A stretch of 43,311 nt of DNA. It comes from a virus. Below, in pieces: positions 39,538 through 43,311 of this stretch. Within the stretch, counting starts at the first letter, position 1, and each line of letters opens with the position of its first letter. The position numbers and the translations under genes are program-made. The stretch spans positions 1-43,311 of IMG/VR virus record IMGVR_UViG_3300010401_000017; one strand, given 5' to 3'. The notes under the pieces are model-generated. The model was not told where the DNA came from, made no database searches, and saw only the letters and a list, made by a program, of their open reading frames with translations.

Positions 39538-39714
39538 TCAGTCTAGAAAGTAATTAGTTATAAGGCAAAGAGGAATCAAAGCAAGCAAAAGACACATTCC
39601 CATATGAAGATCTCCAAACAATAGAAACACGATGGATGCGAAAGGAATTCCTATCCATGTATAAGTGATGATCCTTTCTAACTTTGATAGAATATATTCT
39701 TTTAGTTTCTTCAT
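39538..39714 (-). CDS. Two-helix membrane protein, holin candidate (58 aa)
   Basis: A basic amphipathic head (MKKLKEYILSKLERIITY) is followed by hydrophobic segments WIGIPFASIVFLLFG and MGMCLLLALIPLCLITNYF. The hairpin topology, small size and location two genes from lysozyme on the same strand make it the best holin candidate in the window. No family match is recognised. It starts seven bases after the previous stop. Confidence 0.55.
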   Translation of the reverse strand: MKKLKEYILSKLERIITYTWIGIPFASIVFLLFGDLHMGMCLLLALIPLCLITNYFLD

Positions 39715-39721
39715 TTATGGG

Positions 39722-40303
39722 TCACGGTATATAAAGGTTCGTAGGGTTATTTTTATGAACATCAAACTTATTGTCTGTTATATGTGAGAAGATCTTCATA
39801 TTAAAAGGAAGGGTTAATACATGATAACCTGACTTTGACGGTATAACTTTTATAATGCCTTTCGGATCCCTGCGGATCTCGTTGACAATATCAATTACTC
39901 CTTTTACTACATTGTAGTCTCTACTGTCGATATCTATTATCCAACTTTTGTCATCACCTGATGGTCTTCCACATGCTGAGTTATAAGCGCTCCTTACCCC
40001 ATGATAATTATCACAACTCAACTGTGACGAAATAATCTCCATTGTGTAAAGAGCGGTTTTCTTTAAACTTCTATGGTTAATGTTAATCATTACTCTTGCT
40101 TGAAATAGATTGGCTATTTCTTTCATTTCTTCCCAGTTTGATGATAAAGAGTCACAGTTACAAAGATAGTAAGATTTTATCAACCTATTATCATACTTTA
40201 AGTCGTTATTATCTTTTCTGCGTCTAATTATTTGACAGAAATAGAATGTATCCGGATTTTCGAAAGTTAAGAGTGGGTCAATTAGAGAATAGTTATCTAT
40301 CAT
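39722..40303 (-). CDS. Conserved phage protein with AEP-primase-like motifs (193 aa)
   Basis: The protein has WIIDIDSRDY (D124, D126), IPSKSGYHVLTLPF (S156 to H161), and FDVHKNNPTNLYIP at its C-terminus (D181). The order DhD, then S..(G)YH, then a further Asp resembles motifs I-III of archaeo-eukaryotic primases. The polypeptide is short for an AEP and lacks a zinc or helicase domain. I recognise the family from other phages, where it is called hypothetical. The function is inference. It overlaps the preceding lipoprotein gene by ATGA. Confidence 0.5.
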   Translation of the reverse strand: MIDNYSLIDPLLTFENPDTFYFCQIIRRRKDNNDLKYDNRLIKSYYLCNCDSLSSNWEEMKEIANLFQARVMININHRSLKKTALYTMEIISSQLSCDNYHGVRSAYNSACGRPSGDDKSWIIDIDSRDYNVVKGVIDIVNEIRRDPKGIIKVIPSKSGYHVLTLPFNMKIFSHITDNKFDVHKNNPTNLYIP

Positions 40304-40455
40304 TGGTTTCTCATGGTAGATCTAACAGCAGAATGTGCGGCATGCAGAGACATCGCCAGAGGCACAAGATATGTTTTATGATCAAAGTTCTCATCGGTAC
40401 AGCCAAGCATGAAAATACAAGCGACTATAACAGCTATAACTATTGGTAATTTCAT
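40300..40455 (-). CDS. Small lipoprotein (51 aa)
   Basis: A signal segment MKLPIVIAVIVACIFMLGC with a lipobox-like MLGC (Cys19) precedes a short mature part (TDENFDHKTYLVPLAMS). It would be lipid-anchored after signal peptidase II cleavage. An outer-membrane spanin is possible but the mature part lacks the usual Pro-rich stretch, and no inner spanin partner is evident. ATGA overlaps connect it to both neighbours. Confidence 0.6.
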   Translation of the reverse strand: MKLPIVIAVIVACIFMLGCTDENFDHKTYLVPLAMSLHAAHSAVRSTMRNQ

Positions 40456-40836
40456 TCGACAATCTCCGGTAGTTTATCAAGATATTTCATAAAGGCTTTA
40501 ATAGCATGGTCATATCCAAATCCTACGTACGCATAATAACCACTCCTTTTCATCATGTTAATCCAAATCTTCTGTTCTTCCTTTACTGAATTTAACTTTG
40601 TCCCTTCACGCTTTAACTCTAACCACATGCCATGATACCCGTTCATTGGATAAGCTAAAAAGAAATCGCAGACACCTTTCTTAACGCCCATGCGCTTTAG
40701 TTTCTTAGCTTCTAATGGATGCCGTGATCCGCCATTTGGAATATGGATAAGATAGTCTTTTAGAATTGGGTGAAGACGCGCAATAGTCCATTATTGCGAT
40801 ATGATCTTGCTCTTCAGTTGGGATTATTCTTGTCAT
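40452..40836 (-). pseudogene. VRR-NUC nuclease gene with single-base frameshift
   Basis: The frame from ATG 40836 encodes MTRIIPTEEQDHIAIMDY and then leaves the family pattern. Skipping one base at about 40782-40783 gives ARLHPILKDYLIHIPNGGSR, HPLEAKKLKRMGVKKGVCDF and ELKREG, the typical VRR-NUC holliday-junction-type nuclease. Catalytic D and E-x-K are intact in the second part (79 aa from its first Met). The extra base may be a sequencing error, a real mutation, or a recoding site. The 3' part alone lacks the N-terminal catalytic region. Confidence 0.8.
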
Positions 40837-41230
40837 TTCTTATCTGATTAAACTGGGCAAGTACTTCGGAGAATTGAAGCTCCATCATTCGAAACTTAGC
40901 TTCTAAATGATCAAGTTGTAACTTATATATATCTGCTCTTTCTTTCCCATATTTTAAAGTTTCAGAATTAACTTCTTGGACTACTCTTTTAATATCTACC
41001 AAAATAGGAATATTTTCTATGATTAGATCTTTCTCTTCAGTGGATTCTCCATTTTCATAAAATAATTCTACAATTTCTCCATATTTTCCATCTATCTTCA
41101 CTAAGAACTTAATAGACTCACAGTCTACGTATAAATCTTGTGGATATAATTTCATTATAAGAACCGCCCCATACTTATCTTTTTTATCTTTACTGTATGC
41201 AACTATTGGTGAATACCAATCAACCGCCAT
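40814..41230 (-). CDS. Hypothetical protein with C-terminal coiled coil (138 aa)
   Basis: A strong TTAGGAGCTTGTT precedes the ATG. The first half has beta-like segments (GAVLIMKLYPQDLYVDCESI), the second half is a helix (IYKLQLDHLEAKFRMMELQF). It overlaps the nuclease frame by 23 bases. No function is recognised. Confidence 0.65.
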   Translation of the reverse strand: MAVDWYSPIVAYSKDKKDKYGAVLIMKLYPQDLYVDCESIKFLVKIDGKYGEIVELFYENGESTEEKDLIIENIPILVDIKRVVQEVNSETLKYGKERADIYKLQLDHLEAKFRMMELQFSEVLAQFNQIRNDKNNPN

Positions 41231-41305
41231 AACAAGCTCCTAAATTAAAAACCGCCAAGGTTGCGCGACATCTTTTCAGATACTAAGCGTGACGGTTATA
41301 TTGAG

Positions 41306-41530
41306 TCATCTGGTATGTCTCTGTCTCTCGGCTATATCTATAAGAGGATTGCATATGGCCGCTATATAAGCTGTTAACAAAGAAGCTAATATCCCACAAA
41401 TTATAGATTGATAGACAGTTCTATAATCTAATTCTCCAAAGAGTATAGAATGAATAGCCGCTCCCATTGTGGCTGAAGCCGCTACCTCTGGAACTATTCT
41501 CAAACTCTCATTTTCTCTAAAGAATCTCAT
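41306..41530 (-). CDS. Two-helix membrane protein (74 aa)
   Basis: VAASATMGAAIHSILFG and IICGILASLLTAYIAAICNPLI are membrane helices, the second containing an IAAICNP turn. The C-terminus is charged (IDIAERQRHTR). It is linked to the upstream 44-aa gene by ATGA. It is another holin-like candidate, with no family assignment. Confidence 0.6.
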   Translation of the reverse strand: MRFFRENESLRIVPEVAASATMGAAIHSILFGELDYRTVYQSIICGILASLLTAYIAAICNPLIDIAERQRHTR

Positions 41531-41661
41531 CTTTTCTCCTTCTTCAATTTATCTGGATCTGGAAATTGCCTTTCTAAGTCTTCCTTGTTCTTATTACGCA
41601 ATCCCTCGAGTAATCTCGTAAAAAATGATGGTATTGATTCTGGTCTTTTATTGTCACCCAT
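41527..41661 (-). CDS. Small charged protein (44 aa)
   Basis: ATG after GGAGAGTGACTAAT. The product MGDNKRPESIPSFFTRLLEG continues with a very charged helix ending KLKKEKR. Its stop overlaps the next start by ATGA. The function is unknown. Confidence 0.55.
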   Translation of the reverse strand: MGDNKRPESIPSFFTRLLEGLRNKNKEDLERQFPDPDKLKKEKR

Positions 41662-41662
41662 A

Positions 41663-41815
41663 TTAGTCACTCTCCTGTTTCTTAATAATCAGTTTATTTC
41701 TTATTGCATTGTAAGAATGTTCTTTATATTCGTCTTTATCTGTATTCATTAACTTCTCTTTTTCTGACCATACAATTACAAGAACCAAAGCAACGACTGC
41801 TAATAGTGAAATCAT
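41663..41815 (-). CDS. Single-span membrane protein (50 aa)
   Basis: The ATG follows CAGGGAGGGAAT, a strong SD. The sequence MISLLAVVALVLVIVWSEKE is a signal-anchor helix and the rest is charged (YKEHSYNAIRNKLIIKKQES). It could be an inner-membrane spanin-like or accessory membrane peptide, but it is shorter than known spanins. Confidence 0.6.
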   Translation of the reverse strand: MISLLAVVALVLVIVWSEKEKLMNTDKDEYKEHSYNAIRNKLIIKKQESD

Positions 41816-41831
41816 ATTCCCTCCCTGGTTA

Positions 41832-41939
41832 TTACTCCTTATAAAGATATTTCAAGAAAATACAGAATATTACAATAACAGCAATCCATGCGGTTAATTC
41901 ACATAAAAAATGACAAACATTTTCCCCTATTTCAACCAT
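41832..41939 (-). CDS. Membrane peptide (35 aa)
   Basis: The frame encodes MVEIGENVCHFLCELTAWIA and VIVIFCIFLKYLYKE, mostly hydrophobic. It lies five bases after the previous stop and 16 bases before the next ATG. The SD is weak. The repeated pattern of tiny membrane genes here supports it. Confidence 0.5.
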   Translation of the reverse strand: MVEIGENVCHFLCELTAWIAVIVIFCIFLKYLYKE

Positions 41940-41944
41940 GATTA

Positions 41945-42139
41945 TTACTCAGCAGAAGGAGACCATGTTCCTAACTTCTTCCTAAATATTTCCCATTTTG
42001 AAGTAGACTCATCCAACAACGGATGAATCAATTTAAGCCTTTCAATTATTGGCTCTACTTCAGGATGGTCTATAAATGTAAGATTATTAATAATAAAATC
42101 AACTTCTTCTTTAATCATTTTCACTTTTTTTGTTATCAT
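41945..42139 (-). CDS. Hypothetical protein (64 aa)
   Basis: The basic start MITKKVKMIKEEVDFIINNL is followed by a helical EVEPIIERLKLIHPLLDE and a WEIFRKKLGTWSPSAE end. AAGGGGAAATAATG-like sequence is upstream. No known domain. Confidence 0.6.
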   Translation of the reverse strand: MITKKVKMIKEEVDFIINNLTFIDHPEVEPIIERLKLIHPLLDESTSKWEIFRKKLGTWSPSAE

Positions 42140-42156
42140 TATTTCCCCTTTCTAGT

Positions 42157-42654
42157 TTATTTTATCATGAGGTAAGGTCTTCTAACTAAACAGCATCCCT
42201 CTACTTTCTCTCCATCTTTTATAGCAATTCCTATTAATTTCTTATTCGGTGTTTTAGTGAAGTTGAAATACATGTCATCTATTCCTTCTTCATTTATTAT
42301 CTCAACAGATTCACGTCCATCGCATATCTTAATATTAAAACTAAAATCATCGGCTTTAATTTCGGAGATCTCCATTTTATGCATGTGAAAAACAACATAA
42401 TCTCTAAGATACTCAACTTTCTTCTCAAGAGCCTTTCTGCGCCGCTGGATTCTCTTTTCCACTTCTTTAACACTGTCTAATTCCGCTTCTAGATTGAGAA
42501 TATAGGCACATACATTTTTGGCTTTCTCCTTAAACTCACCTTCTGCTTTCTCCAATTTTTCAAGACAGTCCATTGCATCCATTTCATTCTCAAACCCTAA
42601 ATTATTCTCGTTGAGAAGAGATAAATACTTATCGGAAATCTTATAAAGTTGCAT
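42157..42654 (-). CDS. Siphovirus Gp157-family protein
   Basis: The 165-aa protein matches the Gp157 plan: LYKISDKYLSLLNENNLGFE, LEKAEGEFKEKAKNVCAYIL, a long coiled coil (EVEKRIQRRRKALEKKVEYL) and a C-terminal beta part ending VRRPYLMIK. In streptococcal phages Gp157 was linked to phage resistance when expressed by the host; in genomes it often accompanies recombination genes. The RBS is an AGAGGTGATG-type site. Confidence 0.85.
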   Translation of the reverse strand: MQLYKISDKYLSLLNENNLGFENEMDAMDCLEKLEKAEGEFKEKAKNVCAYILNLEAELDSVKEVEKRIQRRRKALEKKVEYLRDYVVFHMHKMEISEIKADDFSFNIKICDGRESVEIINEEGIDDMYFNFTKTPNKKLIGIAIKDGEKVEGCCLVRRPYLMIK

Positions 42655-42664
42655 ACATCACCTC

Positions 42665-43311
42665 TTAGAGTTTAGGAGAGATCATTAGTGCTTGCGTTTC
42701 ACATCCTTTATCTAAAATACGCTGTGTTAATGCTTCCATGGCTCTTCCTGTAAAGAATCCACAAATCGCCAATAAAGAGGCATCCCTTGATTTAATGGTA
42801 TTAAATAGATCGAGAGCTCCAATACTTAACCCAACACCTGTTGCTGTACATGAGCCTACAAATCTTGGAATAAACCCATAGTCAGAGAAGAATGTTTTAG
42901 GTTTTGACAAGAAAACGGTAGGAACATGGTTTAGAAATCTGCTTATCACGTATGGACATGCTGTATAGAGAAAAGAAGCACTAATATCATCCATAGTAGA
43001 TTTCTCTACTAACTCCGCTATTCCAAGTACCAACAAATATCCAAGTGCTGAGCTATGGAGAAAGTCTACCACTTCTTTATATACCGGCATTCTTAAATCC
43101 CTATGGATCCACGATATGGAACTTCCTCGCGATTCGTCTTCATCCGATGAAATGTTAGACTTCAAGATAGACTTATGAGGAAGTCGTGCTGACGGAGGGA
43201 GATAAGAGTCTGGTGTTTCTCTACCTATCTCCGAGTCGCCGTCACCATAAGTCACTTTCTTATGAGCCGTTAAAGGAGTATCTTCATACTCAGTAAAACT
43301 TTCTTCATTTA
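42665..43311 (-). CDS. Multi-span membrane protein, continues across the junction
   Basis: In the linear window the frame is open at the right end. A GTG at 43255 could start a 196-aa form, but across the junction an ATG (position 127) with SD gives 216 aa. Four hydrophobic segments are visible: ALGYLLVLGIAELV, ISASFLYTACPYVI, FVGSCTATGVGLSIGALDLF and LLAICGFFTGRAMEAL. It has a Ser/Glu-rich N-terminal tail (SNISSDEDESRGSSIS). The function is unknown; exclusion or membrane remodelling are possible. Confidence 0.75.
   Translation of the reverse strand, partial: NEESFTEYEDTPLTAHKKVTYGDGDSEIGRETPDSYLPPSARLPHKSILKSNISSDEDESRGSSISWIHRDLRMPVYKEVVDFLHSSALGYLLVLGIAELVEKSTMDDISASFLYTACPYVISRFLNHVPTVFLSKPKTFFSDYGFIPRFVGSCTATGVGLSIGALDLFNTIKSRDASLLAICGFFTGRAMEALTQRILDKGCETQALMISPKL
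43189..43311. repeat. Right copy of 123-bp terminal direct repeat
   Basis: Identical to positions 1-123. It contains the 5' part of the membrane protein gene but lacks its ATG by two bases, so the copy is cut by the end of the window. This supports reading it as an overlap of a circular assembly. Confidence 0.95.

Noticed and set aside
41234-41300. AACC/GGTT inverted sequence followed by TTTTT on the minus strand as terminator
   Set aside because: The stem is only four to five pairs, and genes on the same strand continue directly afterwards.
1-43311. tRNA genes, CRISPR arrays, insertion sequences or an integrase with att site
   Set aside because: No cloverleaf with a TTC-loop, no regular spaced repeats, no transposase and no tyrosine or serine recombinase motif were seen. 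Temperate lifestyle is therefore undecided despite the Cro/CI-like regulator.

Overview
The window is an essentially complete, AT-rich genome of a tailed phage with a contractile tail (myovirus morphology). A sheath, a tube, a tail chaperone with a frameshift site, a short tape measure and a P2-like baseplate set (U-, X-, D-, V-, W- and J-like) follow a head module of terminase, portal, scaffold and major capsid. The first 123 bases recur exactly as the last 123 bases. One membrane-protein gene reads continuously across that junction, so the natural unit is probably a circle (or circularly permuted molecule) of 43,188 bp, and the repeat is an assembly overlap. The host cannot be named. A CsrA homologue most like gammaproteobacterial CsrA and the O/P-style replication genes suggest a Gram-negative, low-GC proteobacterium (inference).

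Layout on the circle: two transcription arms diverge from a 208-bp control region (6576-6783) and converge at 38470-38473. The minus arm runs leftward from 6575 to 1, crosses the junction, and continues from 43188 to 38470. It holds a probable single-strand annealing protein, csrA, a possible 2OG-Fe(II) oxygenase-like protein, a multi-SH3-like repeat protein, coiled-coil paralogues, a Gp157-family protein, several one- or two-helix membrane proteins, a VRR-NUC nuclease gene broken by one base, a primase-like small protein, a lipoprotein and a T4-type lysozyme. The plus arm begins with a Cro/CI-type repressor, a lambda-O-like initiator carrying an iteron cluster (likely origin), and a P-like helicase-loader candidate. 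About 7 kb of tightly packed small unknown genes follow (8722-16080), many of them membrane proteins. The virion genes come last (16293-38473).

Regulation visible in the sequence: an 18-bp palindrome of the form GTTAAAA-N4-TTTTAAC occurs at three places. Two looser relatives share an AAAACATGTTT core. Four of the five lie between plausible -35 and -10 elements, which makes the 68-aa HTH protein their likely reader. A promoter with a TTGACA box and a structured untranslated leader (16082-16292) precede the virion genes. The major capsid start is preceded by a long hairpin that touches its Shine-Dalgarno (SD) site. A UUACAAGGAC element, close to the known CsrA consensus, forms the SD region of the lysozyme gene, so phage or host CsrA could control lysis timing (hypothesis).

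Not found: integrase, DNA polymerase, helicase, head maturation protease, tRNA genes, CRISPR arrays or transposons. Replication probably relies on host DnaB and polymerase. No gene-free stretch exceeds 300 bp. The three largest gaps are 6576-6783 (divergent control region), 12348-12591 (palindrome and a doubtful 27-codon ORF) and 16081-16292 (promoter and leader). No convincing Rho-independent terminator was found.
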